The notes: generated by a model from the sequence alone, not told the origin. DNA of 64,000 nucleotides from JAHEJE01 sp965216335 (GCA_965216335.1 OZ244154.1:2790001-2854000); one strand, 5' to 3'; shown: positions 51,579 through 61,393, counted from the first letter of the stretch. Numbers and translations: made by a program.

Positions 51579-52442
51579 ATGGACAAGACCGTCAATCAAA
51601 AAGCCTGGTTCTTCGTCCTGCCCGTCCTCATCCTGGTCGCCTTCAACGCCATCGTGCCGTTGATCACCGTGGTCAACTACTCGGTCCAGGAGACCTTCGG
51701 CAACAACGTGTTCTTCTGGGCCGGTCTGATGTGGTTCCAGGAGGTGCTGGGGTCCAGCCGCTTCCACGACGCACTCGGCCGCCAGCTTTTCTTCACCTTC
51801 ACCATCCTCGCCATCGAGGTGCCGCTCGGCGTCATCATCGCGCTGGCCATGCCGCGCAAGGGGCCCTGGGTCTCGGTCTGCCTGGTGCTCATGGCCATGC
51901 CGCTGCTCATCCCGTGGAACGTCGTCGGCGCCATGTGGAACATCTACGGCCTGCCCGAGATCGGCCTGCTCGGCAAAACCCTCAATTCCCTCGGCTTCGA
52001 CTACAACTACACCCGCCAGCCCGGCGATGCCTGGTTCACCCTGATCATGATGGATGTCTGGCACTGGACCTCGCTGGTCGTTCTGCTGGCCTATGCCGGT
52101 CTGGTTTCCATCCCGGAAGCCTATTACCAGGCCGCCCGCATCGACGGCGCCAGTTCCTGGGCGATCTTCCGCTACATCCAGTTGCCCAAGATGAAGCGCG
52201 TTCTGACCATCGCCGTGCTGCTCCGGTTCATGGATTCGTTTAACATCTACACCGAACCGTCGGTGCTGACCGGCGGTGGTCCCGGCAACTCGACGACGCT
52301 GTTGTCGCTCGATCTCGTCAAGATCGCCCTCGGCCAGTTCGACCTCGGACCCGCGGCCGCCATGTCGCTGATCTACTTCCTGGTCATTCTCCTGATGAGC
52401 TGGATATTCTACACCGTCATGACCCGCAACGAGGACGCCTGA
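51579..52442 (+). CDS. glpP: Glycerol ABC transporter permease GlpP
   Basis: A 287-residue MalF-type permease with six membrane helices, the first being FFVLPVLILVAFNAIVPLIT. The EAA coupling loop is EAYYQAARIDGASSWAIFRY followed by IQLPKMK, through which the ATPases drive transport. The ATG lies 1 bp after the glpT stop; upstream in-frame sequence overlaps glpT and is ignored. It forms the translocation channel with GlpQ. Confidence 0.93.
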   Translation: MDKTVNQKAWFFVLPVLILVAFNAIVPLITVVNYSVQETFGNNVFFWAGLMWFQEVLGSSRFHDALGRQLFFTFTILAIEVPLGVIIALAMPRKGPWVSVCLVLMAMPLLIPWNVVGAMWNIYGLPEIGLLGKTLNSLGFDYNYTRQPGDAWFTLIMMDVWHWTSLVVLLAYAGLVSIPEAYYQAARIDGASSWAIFRYIQLPKMKRVLTIAVLLRFMDSFNIYTEPSVLTGGGPGNSTTLLSLDLVKIALGQFDLGPAAAMSLIYFLVILLMSWIFYTVMTRNEDA

Positions 52443-52443
52443 G

Positions 52444-53244
<801 letters not shown>

Positions 53245-53254
53245 GGAGGTCCGC

Positions 53255-53581
53255 ATGCAAGAAGCTGCAACCTTGTTCTCTTTCGACTGGTGGACCGCCC
53301 CGCTCGGCACCTGGATGGCCTGGACGCGCGCCACCATCGCCTTCTTTCTGTTCATCGTCACCTGCATCGCCGCCATGGGCGTTTGGGAATACTGCAGTCC
53401 CGGCGGTGCCCCGCGCCGCGGTGTCTTTGCCCTCGACACCACCCGCGGCGACCGCCTGTTCATATCGCTGCTCGGCAGCGCCTTCATCTTCATCGCCTGG
53501 CTGTTCTTCTTCGGTACACCCCTGTGGTGGCCCCTCGCCATCTGCCTCGCCTGGGCGGCGTTTGTTTTCGCCAAGGTTTGA
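53255..53581 (+). CDS. glpU: DUF2160 family membrane protein (GlpU-like)
   Basis: A 108-residue protein with three predicted membrane helices: TIAFFLFIVTCIAAMGVWEY, LFISLLGSAFIFIAWLFFFG and WWPLAICLAWAAFVFAKV. The FDWWTAPLGTWMAWTRAT N terminus and TTRGDRLFISLLGSAF are DUF2160 hallmarks. The family accompanies glycerol ABC transporter genes, where it is called GlpU; its role in transport is not established. A strong AAGGAGGT site precedes the ATG. It ends 3 bp from the convergent LysR-type gene. Confidence 0.9.
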   Translation: MQEAATLFSFDWWTAPLGTWMAWTRATIAFFLFIVTCIAAMGVWEYCSPGGAPRRGVFALDTTRGDRLFISLLGSAFIFIAWLFFFGTPLWWPLAICLAWAAFVFAKV

Positions 53582-53584
53582 CAG

Positions 53585-54421
53585 TCAAGCCGCACATCTC
53601 GCCACAAGCTCCGGCAGCCACGGCCGGGTGTCGGCCGAAGCATCGCTGGTGATCAGGTAGATGCTGCGCTCGAACACCGGCCCGTCTTCGAGCACATGCA
53701 GCCGGCCCGCCGCGATCAGCGGTTCGGCAAGCCGCTCCGGCAGATAGGCCGACCCGCCTTCGTCGAGCAGGTAATCCAGCGCCCACGCCGCGCTGCCGAA
53801 GCTCACCTTGGCGATCCCCGCATCGGCATAAGCCGCCGCGTGCCGCCGCCCGAATTCCTCGCCGGCATCGACATAGATGTAGCCTGGGTCGAAGCGGATC
53901 GGGCTGTCCGCTTGCGTCGATACCAGCACCAGCCTTTCGGTTCCCACCTTCTCGCTGGTCATCCGGTCCAGCGAACTGTTGCGGTGGCTGAGCGCCACGT
54001 CGACCAGCCCGGTGCTCAGCCACTCGTCCAGTTGCTGCTGGCCGCCCGGCCAGGCCGAAAGTCCGATGCTCGGATGCTGCTGGTGGATTTCGCACATCAC
54101 CCGGCGGCCGAGTGTCGGCCACAAGTCGACATTGCACGCCAGGTTGCATACCGCGTCGATGCCGCTCGGCAGTGCCGTCTGCTGGCGTGCCTGTTCCCAC
54201 AGGCTCGCCATGGCATCGGCATAGTGGCGGAACTTCAGCCCGGCCGGCGTCAGCTGCACCGGCGTCGAATGCCGGTACAGCAGCGTCTGACCAAGTTCGC
54301 CCTCCAGCGACTTCAGCCGCGCCGTCACCGTCGACTGGGTCACGTTCAGCCGTTCCGCCGCCCGCACCAGGTTGCCCGTCTCGATGATCGCCAGGAACGT
54401 CCGCAGGACCGTGATGTTCAT
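53585..54421 (-). CDS. LysR family transcriptional regulator
   Basis: A 278-residue LysR-type regulator. The winged helix is MNITVLRTFLAIIETGNLVR with LNVTQSTVTARLKSLEGELG and LYRHSTPVQLTPAGLKF. The effector domain covers residues 90-275. It is transcribed away from the luciferase-like oxidoreductase gene at 54819, the usual arrangement for a LysR protein and its target, so it more likely controls that module than the glp genes it converges with. The effector is unknown. Confidence 0.9.
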   Translation of the reverse strand: MNITVLRTFLAIIETGNLVRAAERLNVTQSTVTARLKSLEGELGQTLLYRHSTPVQLTPAGLKFRHYADAMASLWEQARQQTALPSGIDAVCNLACNVDLWPTLGRRVMCEIHQQHPSIGLSAWPGGQQQLDEWLSTGLVDVALSHRNSSLDRMTSEKVGTERLVLVSTQADSPIRFDPGYIYVDAGEEFGRRHAAAYADAGIAKVSFGSAAWALDYLLDEGGSAYLPERLAEPLIAAGRLHVLEDGPVFERSIYLITSDASADTRPWLPELVARCAA

Positions 54422-54818
54422 GAAGACCTCTCAAATTCCGACCAACCGAACATTTCGTCATTCCGGCGAAAGCCGGAATCCACACGATGTATCAACACGT
54501 TCAAGTGGCTGCCGCCCTGGACCCCGGCCGGAGCCTGCTCCGGGCTCGATCCGGTGCCGGGGTGACGCGAGATGGGTTGCAAGTGTTTGAACCTCTCCAC
54601 AACACCCTCAGAAACAAGCGCTCCACCAAAGGAAACCCGTTGCCCCGTCGACCCGGTACACCCGTCAGCAAAGCGAACGCCCCATGCCGCCGGCATGTTC
54701 GATTTTTTCGAATTTCTACTGCAAAATAATTCGTTTCACAAATACTTCGCGCTGGGCGATTTTGTTGCTGGAACCAGTGGGCAGACACTGCCCGGCGCAG
54801 TTGCATGAGGGAACAGCC
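54422..54818. other. Divergent control region with REP-like hairpin and dispersed repeat
   Basis: This 397-bp stretch has no supported gene. At 54460-54479, ATTCCGGC-GAAA-GCCGGAAT is a perfect 8-bp hairpin with a GAAA loop, the core of a REP-like repeat that is frequent in alphaproteobacteria. A GC-rich block with several short inverted repeats follows (54513-54565). At 54628-54700 lies a degenerate copy of a sequence also found at 38701-38765. The A/T-rich part at 54715-54765 is the likely promoter and LysR-binding region for the gene at 54819. Confidence 0.6.
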
Positions 54819-55853
54819 ATGAAATTTCATCTCGCGATCAACTTGGAGCGCATCGACGACAACCTCGATATGGGCGATGTCGCGCGCCACACCCTGGACA
54901 TGGTGCAGATGGCTGACCGCGGCGGTTTTGAAATCGCCTGGGCCGCCGAGCACCATGCGCTGGAAATGACCATCGCCCCCAACCCGTTCCAGATCCTCAC
55001 CTGGTGGGCAAACCACACCGACCGGATACGCCTCGGCACCGCAGTTGCCGTGGCGCCCTACTGGAACCCGATCGACCTGGCCGGCGAGGCCGCCTTCCTC
55101 GATCTGATCTCCGGCGGCCGCCTGGAGTTCGGCATCGGCTCCGGCGCCTACCAGCGCGAGTTCGACCGCATGCACCCCGGCCTCAAGCAGACTGACGCCT
55201 GGCGGTACATGAACGAGATGCTGCCCGCCGTTCGCGAGCTGTGGAAAGGTGACTACGAGCACAACGGCGAGTTCTGGTCGTTCCCGACCTCCACTTCGGT
55301 GCCCAAGCCGCTGCAAAAGGAGGTGCCGGTGTGGATCGCCGCGCGCGCCCCGATCAGCTTCGACTACGCCGTCAAGCAGGGCTGCAACATCATGTCATGG
55401 CCGCTGACCCGGCCGTTCGCCGAGGTCGAAACCTACATGGAGCGCCTCAACGACGCCGTGGCCGCCAACCCCGGTTGCGCCCGCCCGGTCATTTCCATGA
55501 TGCGCCACACCGCGCTGTACGACAAGAAGGACGATTGGATGGTGCCGGTCCACGCAGCCCAGCGCCAGCTCGGCCAGTTCGAAAACCTGTTCAAGAACCT
55601 CGGCGACGTCGTCAACGGCTTCCCCAAACAGGTGCCGTTCGAAGAGCTGCAGAACCGTGACGAGTACAATCCGGAAATGCTCACCCAGAACTTGATGTTC
55701 GGCATCCCCGACGACATCATCGCCAAGCTCAAGCCCTACGAAGACGCCGGCGTCGATGCCTTCATCTACTACGCCAGCCTAGGCCTCGGCCTGAAGGAAC
55801 AGAAGCGCTCGCTGGAACTGTTCTGCAACGAAGTCATCCCGGCCTTTTCATGA
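54819..55853 (+). CDS. LLM class flavin-dependent oxidoreductase
   Basis: A 344-residue luciferase-like monooxygenase with a TIM-barrel fold. Recognisable segments are MVQMADRGGFEIAWAAEHHA, RIRLGTAVAVAPYWNPIDLA, LISGGRLEFGIGSGAYQREF and VPVWIAARAPISFDYAVKQG. Members use reduced FMN and oxygen to oxidise aldehydes, sulfonates, amines or ketones; the substrate here cannot be named. GAGGG lies 7 bp before the ATG. It leads a group with an alpha/beta hydrolase, a ThDP-dependent enzyme and a cytochrome c, and is divergent from a LysR regulator. A reductase for FMN is not adjacent. Confidence 0.88.
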   Translation: MKFHLAINLERIDDNLDMGDVARHTLDMVQMADRGGFEIAWAAEHHALEMTIAPNPFQILTWWANHTDRIRLGTAVAVAPYWNPIDLAGEAAFLDLISGGRLEFGIGSGAYQREFDRMHPGLKQTDAWRYMNEMLPAVRELWKGDYEHNGEFWSFPTSTSVPKPLQKEVPVWIAARAPISFDYAVKQGCNIMSWPLTRPFAEVETYMERLNDAVAANPGCARPVISMMRHTALYDKKDDWMVPVHAAQRQLGQFENLFKNLGDVVNGFPKQVPFEELQNRDEYNPEMLTQNLMFGIPDDIIAKLKPYEDAGVDAFIYYASLGLGLKEQKRSLELFCNEVIPAFS

Positions 55854-55898
55854 TGGCCACTACGCTGTCATCCCGGACCGGCCCGCCGATGCGCCCGA

Positions 55899-56033
55899 AT
55901 TCCCCTCCCCCAGAAAGGGGGAGGGTTAGGGTTGGGGTTGATGACGGTGCCCCAGGACAATGCTTGCGTGCTTGGCACCGCCATCAACCCCCATCCCAGC
56001 CTTCCCCCTTTCTGGGGGAAGGAGTTTACGGGC
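55899..56033. repeat. Large palindromic repeat, copy 1
   Basis: Two imperfect arms of about 50 bp face each other. The left arm runs from CTCCCCCAGAAAGGGGGAG to GTTGATGACGGTGCC; the right arm mirrors it from GGCACCGCCATCAACC to CTTCCCCCTTTCTGGGGGAAG. Each arm also has its own small hairpin at the outer end, giving a cruciform. It fills most of the gap between the LLM oxidoreductase and hydrolase genes. A second copy is at 58803-58928. Confidence 0.8.
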
Positions 56034-56100
56034 GCATGGTTGAGCCTTATCAAGCAACAGCACCGCGAACCCATGAACGCAAGCCAGCGGCAGTCGAAGC

Positions 56101-56901
56101 ATGACCCCCCGCCGCGCAGCAAACGGAACCGCCTACGACCTCGCCGGCCCCACCGGTGCTCCGGTCATCGCCCTGGTGCACGGCCTCGGGCTCAACCGCG
56201 GCACCTGGCAATGGCACGAACCGGCGCTGGCCGAACGCTTCCGCATTCTCAATTACGACCTCTTCGGCCACGGCGAGTCTGCATCGCCACCGGAAACGGC
56301 GTCGCTAACGCTGTTCGCCCGGCAACTGCGCGAGCTGATGGACGAGCTGGACATCGCCCGCTGCGCCATCGCCGGGTTCTCCCTCGGCGGCATGATCAAC
56401 CGGCGCTTCGCCATCGACTACCCGGACCGCCTGGCCGCCATGGCCATCCTCAACTCCCCGCATGAACGCGGCAAGGACGCCCAACGCCTGGTCGAGGAGC
56501 GCGCGACCAAGACCCAGGCCGGCGGTGCCGCGGCTACCCTCGACGAAACCCTCAGGCGCTGGTTCACACCGCAATACCTGGCCGCCCAACCCGACACCAT
56601 CGAGATGATCCGCCAATGGGTTCTGGCCAACGATCCGGACGACTACACCGCCTGCCGCTGGGTGCTCGCCAACGGCGTGATCGAGCTGATCCGCCCCGAC
56701 CCGCCGATCGTCCATCCCACCCTCGTCATCACCTGCGAGAACGACAGCGGCAGCACCCCGGCCATGAGCCATGCCATCGCTTCGGAGATCGCCGGCGCCG
56801 AAACCATCATCGTGCCGCATCTCCAGCACATGGGGCTGGTCGAGCGCCCGGACCTGTTCACCGAACCGATGATCGAGTTCTTTTCACGAACCCTCACCTA
56901 G
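56101..56901 (+). CDS. Alpha/beta fold hydrolase
   Basis: A 266-residue alpha/beta hydrolase resembling 3-oxoadipate enol-lactonases. The oxyanion region is IALVHGLGLNRGTWQWH, the nucleophile elbow AIAGFSLGGMINRRFA (Ser near residue 102), the acid in CENDSGSTP and the base His in VPHLQHMGLVERPDLF. A weak GAAGC site precedes the ATG. The ThDP-dependent enzyme gene starts 8 bp downstream, so the two are cotranscribed. It could open a lactone or cleave a beta-diketone in the same pathway, but this is inference. Confidence 0.86.
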   Translation: MTPRRAANGTAYDLAGPTGAPVIALVHGLGLNRGTWQWHEPALAERFRILNYDLFGHGESASPPETASLTLFARQLRELMDELDIARCAIAGFSLGGMINRRFAIDYPDRLAAMAILNSPHERGKDAQRLVEERATKTQAGGAAATLDETLRRWFTPQYLAAQPDTIEMIRQWVLANDPDDYTACRWVLANGVIELIRPDPPIVHPTLVITCENDSGSTPAMSHAIASEIAGAETIIVPHLQHMGLVERPDLFTEPMIEFFSRTLT

Positions 56902-56909
56902 GACGCTCC

Positions 56910-58598
56910 ATGACAGAACTCACCGGCGGCCAGGCCGCAGTCGCATCGCTTCAGGCGGAAAGCGTCTCCCACGTCTTCGGCCTCATCGGCTCGGCCACCA
57001 TGGAAATCTTCGATGCCCTGTACGACGCCAGGGACATCAGCTTCATCGGCGTCCACGACGAGCGCACCGGCACCCATATGGCCGACGGCTATGCCCGCGC
57101 CTCGGGCAATGCCGGGGTCGTGCTCGCAGGCCAGAACGGCCCCGGCACCACCAACCTCGTCACAGGCCTGGCCCAGGCCGCCGCCGCCTTCTCACCCGTC
57201 GTCTCCATCGCCGGCGCCCTGTCATCCGGCCATGTCTACCGCGACGCCTTCCAGGAGGTCGATCAGCAGGCCCTGTTCGCCCCCGTCACCAAGAAGACCT
57301 GGACCGCCACCTCCACTGACCGCGTGCCTGAAATGCTGCGCGCCGCCTTCCGCACCGCGCTTACCCCGCGCCGCGGCCCGGTGCAGCTCAACCTGCCGCG
57401 CGACGTGCTGTCCGGCACCGCCACGTTCGATCCTTTCCAGAAGCCCGCCGCCTACCGCAGCCAGACCGTCCCCGCCGCTGAGACTAATTCAATCGCCGAG
57501 GCCGCCCGCCTGCTCGCCGACGCCCAGCGCCCGGTCATCATCGCCGGCGGCGGCATCAAGACCACCGGCGCCCACGCCGCAGCCACAGCCCTTGCCGAAG
57601 CCCTCAATGCGCCCATCGTCACCTCGCCCGGCCACGGCGACGCCATCCCCTGCGGCCACCCCCTCAATGCCGGCCAGATGGGCCCGCGGGGCAACGCCGT
57701 AGCCTCGCGTCTGGTCAAGGAAGCCGACGTCATCCTGGCGCTCGGTACCCGCCTCGGCTTCAACGCCACCTTCTATTCCTACGACAACATCAGCCGCGAC
57801 GCCGCCATCATCCAGGTCGAACTCGATCCCGCCGCCATCGGACGCCACTTCCCCGTAGCACTCGGCATATGGGCCGACGCCCCCACCGCCGCAAGCCAAT
57901 TGCGCGACGCCATCGCGGCAATCGAAAACCGCAAGATGGCGGACGCCTGGACCGACGCCTACAAGGCCGAGCGCCAGGCATTCCTCAGCCAGCGCGACGC
58001 CGATGCCGTCATGACCGATACCCCCATGCAGCCCTCCGGTCTGTTCAGGACCCTGCGCGACGTGCTGCCCACGGACGCCGCCGTCACCATGGACGCCGGC
58101 ACCCTTTGCCTGCAGGCCACCGACGCCCTTAGCTACCACCAGCCGAAAAGCCTGTTCACCCCGCTCGATTTCGGCCTGGTCGGCTTCTCCTTTGCCTGCG
58201 GCCTCGGCGTCAAGCTTGCCCAACCCGAGCGCCCGGTCGTCAGCCTGATGGGCGACGGCGGTTTCGGCATGACCGTGTCGGAGCTGTCCACCGCCGTCGA
58301 CCACGCCATCAACACCGTCACCATCGTTATGAACAACCAGTGCTGGGGCGCCGAAAAGGCCTACCAGCGCGACTTCTTCAACGGCCGCTACATCGGCGCC
58401 GACGTCTCCAGCCCGCCCTTCGACAGGCTGGCCGAGCTGTATGGCGCCGCCGGCTTCAAAGTCGACCGTCTGAGCGAAGTCGGCGACGCCGTCACCGCCG
58501 CCCTCCAATGCGGCAAACCGGCCGTCATCGACGTCGCCGTCGACCCCGCCGCCCTCTACAGCTTCCGCCGCGACAGCTTCAAACACCGCGGCGGCTGA
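56910..58598 (+). CDS. Thiamine pyrophosphate-dependent enzyme, acetolactate synthase-like
   Basis: A 562-residue ThDP enzyme with the three-domain layout of acetolactate synthase and benzoylformate decarboxylase relatives. The N-terminal domain has the catalytic Glu in FIGVHDERTGTHMADGYARA and GQNGPGTTNLVTGLAQA; the middle domain has VIIAGGGIKTTGAHAAA; the C-terminal domain has the ThDP motif LMGDGGFGMTVSELSTAV ending in IVMNNQCWG. It probably makes or breaks a C-C bond next to a carbonyl. No small regulatory subunit is present, so branched-chain synthesis is unlikely. A catabolic decarboxylase, or an acyl transferase of the sulfoacetaldehyde type, is possible. Confidence 0.87.
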   Translation: MTELTGGQAAVASLQAESVSHVFGLIGSATMEIFDALYDARDISFIGVHDERTGTHMADGYARASGNAGVVLAGQNGPGTTNLVTGLAQAAAAFSPVVSIAGALSSGHVYRDAFQEVDQQALFAPVTKKTWTATSTDRVPEMLRAAFRTALTPRRGPVQLNLPRDVLSGTATFDPFQKPAAYRSQTVPAAETNSIAEAARLLADAQRPVIIAGGGIKTTGAHAAATALAEALNAPIVTSPGHGDAIPCGHPLNAGQMGPRGNAVASRLVKEADVILALGTRLGFNATFYSYDNISRDAAIIQVELDPAAIGRHFPVALGIWADAPTAASQLRDAIAAIENRKMADAWTDAYKAERQAFLSQRDADAVMTDTPMQPSGLFRTLRDVLPTDAAVTMDAGTLCLQATDALSYHQPKSLFTPLDFGLVGFSFACGLGVKLAQPERPVVSLMGDGGFGMTVSELSTAVDHAINTVTIVMNNQCWGAEKAYQRDFFNGRYIGADVSSPPFDRLAELYGAAGFKVDRLSEVGDAVTAALQCGKPAVIDVAVDPAALYSFRRDSFKHRGG

Positions 58599-59254
58599 CC
58601 CGGCAAACCGCACCGCCTCCGTCCTTTCTCCTTGAAAGGGGAGGGCTATCGCATATGGATTTGAGCTTTGTTTTCTGCCTTCCTCGGGCTTGACCCATTG
58701 CTGTCCGGTTTAACATTGGGAGAGGGCACATTTCTTCCATTGCATCGGATAGTTGCATGCACCGAAGAACGCTCCGACATGTTTTCGGGTTGGCTCTCGG
58801 ACATTCCCTCCCCTAGAAAAGGGGAGGGTTAGGGTGGGGATTGATGGCGGTGCAAAAGATTGAAATCGTTGCCGAATTGCACCGCCATCAACCCCCATCC
58901 CAACCTTCCCCCTTTCTGGGGGAAGGAGCAATCATCGCTTAACCGGACAGCAGTGGGCTTGACCCGAGGATCCAGAGTGCAGCGAGTTTCGGCGCAAGTG
59001 GCTTCCTGGATTCTCGGGTCAAGCCCGAGGAAGGCGAGACCGTACAGCCAATCGGATATCATCTAAGGCATATGCGGTTGCCCTGCTGAAAAGGGGAGGG
59101 TCAGGGAGGGGCAACAGCGGTTCATCCGTGCGCAGGCCCCGCCTGCCGCACAACGTCACCCCCACCGACAACCGCTACATTTCCCTGAGCAACTCGTCTA
59201 CAACGGAACAAAGCAAAACCGTACCGCCGTCCACGCGGCGCATGAGGGTCCGCC
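58599..59254. other. Gene-free stretch rich in inverted repeats
   Basis: No supported gene in 656 bp. It holds the second large palindrome (58803-58928), isolated GGGGAGGG ends at about 58630 and 59088, an inverted pair CTGTCCGGTTTAA (58701-58713) / TTAACCGGACAG (58939-58950) bracketing that palindrome, and a REP-like pair GGGCTTGACCCGAGGATCC (58955) / GGATTCTCGGGTCAAGCCC (59008-59026). The final 60 bp carry the promoter region and GAGGG site of the cytochrome gene. Confidence 0.7.
58803..58928. repeat. Large palindromic repeat, copy 2
   Basis: The same design as the copy at 55899: left arm CCCTCCCCTAGAAAAGGGG through GATTGATGGCGGTGCA, right arm TGCACCGCCATCAACCC through CCCCCTTTCTGGGGGAAGG. 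Only the centre (about 58854-58877) differs from copy 1. The two copies bracket the hydrolase and ThDP-enzyme genes. Confidence 0.8.
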
Positions 59255-59986
59255 ATGTTCCCCGTCCTGAAACGCCTCGCCGTCCCGCTCCTCGCTCTTG
59301 CCGCCGGCACGTTGCCCGCCCATGCCCAACAGCCCGGCGACATGTGGATGGTCAGCCTCGGCGGCCGGCTGTACGACAATCACTGGCTCGAGACCGGCAT
59401 CGAACCGCCCAATGGCCGCAACCCGGCCTATCCGGCCGACGTCAACGCTGTCCCTGCCAACACCTGGCGCTGCGTCTCCTGCCATGGCTGGGACTATTCC
59501 GGCCGCGACGGCCATCTCGCCCGGGTCGGTACGCTCGCCGCCTTCACCAGCCTGCGCGCCGCCGCCGGCAAGAACCCGACAGCCCTCATCGAGACCCTCA
59601 AGTCTCCGTCCCACAAGCCGATGATCGCCCGCCTTGCCGACGGCCAGGTCCGCGCCCTGGCGATCTTCGTCAGCCTCGGCCAGCTCAATGCGCTGAAGCT
59701 GTTCCCGGCCGGCAGGTCGGTCGGCAATGCCAAATCCGGCAAGGACATCTACGAAGGCGCCTGCACCACCTGCCACCAGCCCGACGGCAAGGCCTACATC
59801 GAGGGCGAAACCGGCGACCGCCCGGCCCTCGGCTGGGTCGCCCTCAACCGCCCCGCCCAGACCCTCCACAAAATCACCAACGGCGCCCCCGGCACCGACA
59901 TGCTCTCCCTCCGCTTCCTGACCGACCAATCCCGCGCCGACCTGCTGGCCTACCTGCAGACCTTGGACCCGGCCCCGGCGGAGTAG
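59255..59986 (+). CDS. Diheme c-type cytochrome
   Basis: A 243-residue exported protein with a signal peptide (LKRLAVPLLALAAGTLPAHA). There are two heme c sites: WRCVSCHGWDYSG near residue 70 and GACTTCHQPDGKAY near residue 170. Met and His residues between and after them (KPMIARLADGQ, GTDMLSLRF) can serve as axial ligands. It is periplasmic and would carry electrons for a dehydrogenase or to an oxidase. It is on the same strand as the ThDP-enzyme gene but 656 bp away, so it has its own promoter. GAGGG lies 7 bp before the ATG. Confidence 0.87.
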   Translation: MFPVLKRLAVPLLALAAGTLPAHAQQPGDMWMVSLGGRLYDNHWLETGIEPPNGRNPAYPADVNAVPANTWRCVSCHGWDYSGRDGHLARVGTLAAFTSLRAAAGKNPTALIETLKSPSHKPMIARLADGQVRALAIFVSLGQLNALKLFPAGRSVGNAKSGKDIYEGACTTCHQPDGKAYIEGETGDRPALGWVALNRPAQTLHKITNGAPGTDMLSLRFLTDQSRADLLAYLQTLDPAPAE

Positions 59987-60058
59987 TGGGGGGTGGGGGC
60001 GAGGTGCATTCAGTAGACTGTCGCCCTAACCCCGTCCGGCGGCGCCTCCCCACAATGT

Positions 60059-60180
60059 CATTGCCCGACTTGATCGGGCAATCCAGTATCCACCGCACGA
60101 CCAATTGCGGCACGACAGGAGAAACAACACCGTTCCCCTGAGGCTACTGGATCACCCGGTCAAGCCGGGTGATGACAATG
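60059..60180. repeat. REP-like inverted repeat pair
   Basis: Left unit CATTGCCCGACTTGATCGGG with CAATCCAGTA (60059-60088) and right unit TACTGGATCACCCGGTCAAG with CCGGGTGATGACAATG (60145-60180) are inverted versions of one repeat. Each contains its own hairpin (TTGCCCGA/TCGGGCAA; TCACCCGG/CCGGGTGA). Such paired repeats are common between genes in alphaproteobacteria. Confidence 0.7.
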
Positions 60181-60265
60181 AGAGAGCACATGATCGGTAG
60201 TTTGTGTGCTCGGCAAACTGTCAACGCATTTTTACGGCAGTCCTGAGGGCGTTCGCCCTTGCCGC

Positions 60266-61393
60266 AGCCCTGGCGGGCTTCGGGGCCGGCGCCAGACACA
60301 AGCCCTCTCTCCCCGCTCGCGGGGGGAGAGTTGGAGAGGGGGGCCGTGCCGCGCCACGCCACACAGCCGCAGTCAACATAGCCGCCTCCCCCTCCCTAAC
60401 CCTCCCCCGCAAGCGGGAGAGGGAACAGCCTGCGCCGCCTGGGATCGTCATGCCGCACAACTCCCGCCTCCGTGGCAGGGCAAGCAAAGCGACTCAGCAA
60501 TGCGCCAGCCCGTCAACGGACGCTCGTGCGGACGCAAGAGCGGAAAACAATAGAGCTCTGATATCGCTCACGGCTATTCCTCAGCCCTGACGGGCTTCGG
60601 GCCTGCGCGGGCGCGGCGCATCAGCGCCGACGGGCGGTCGCCCTTGCCTCAGCCCTAAAGGGCTTCGGATACAACGGCATTCACAAACTCAGAGCCCGCC
60701 GCATGGCTCCCTCCCTCCGTGGCAGGGCAAGCAAAGCGACTCAGCAATGCGCCAGCCCGTCAGCGGACGCTCCTGCGGAGGCAGGAGCGGAAAGCAATAG
60801 AGCTCTGATATCGCTCACGGCTATTCCTCAGCCCTGGCGGGCTTCGGGGCCGGCGCCAGACACAAGCCCTCTCTCCCCGCTCGCGGGGGGAGAGTTGGAG
60901 AGGGGGGCCGTGCCGCGCCACGCCACACAGCCGCAGCCAGCGTAGCCGCCTCCCCCTCCCTAACCCTCCCCCGCAAGCGGGAGAGGGAACAGCCTGCGCC
61001 GCCTGGGATCGACATGCCGCACAACTCCCGCCTCCGTGGCAGGGCAAGCAAAGCGACTCAGCAATGCGCCGGCCCGTGAACGGGCGCTCCTGCGGAGGCA
61101 GGAGCGGAAACCAATAGAGCTCTGATATCGCTCACGGCTATTCCTCAGCCCTGACGGGCTTCGGGCCTGCGCGGGCGCGACGCATCAGCGCCGGCGGGCG
61201 GTCGCCCTTGCCTCAGCCCTAAAGGGCTTCGGATACTGCGGCATTCACAAACTCAGGGCCTGCCGCATGGCTCCCTCCCTCCGTGGCAGGGCAAGCAAAG
61301 CGACTCAGCAATGCGCCAGCCCGTGAACGGACGCGCGCGCGGAGGTAAGAGCGGAAACCAATAGAGCTCTGATATCGCTCACGGCTATTCCTC
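60266..61393. repeat. 564-bp tandem duplication of a repeat-rich segment
   Basis: Bases 60266-60829 recur with few changes at 60830-61393. The offset is constant at 564 bp across several landmarks: the CCCTCTCTCCCCGCTCGCGG block, the GGCAGGGCAAGCAAAGCG cores (60474 to 61038, 60721 to 61285) and the ATAGAGCTCTGATATCGCTC blocks. The segment itself contains inverted repeats such as CTCTCTCCCC/GGGGAGAG and CCTCCCCC-GCAAGC-GGGAG. It has no supported gene. Confidence 0.8.

Noticed and set aside
57489..58613. 374-codon glycine/valine-rich frame antisense to the ThDP enzyme
   Set aside because: Low-complexity shadow of a clear ThDP-dependent enzyme; no family motifs.
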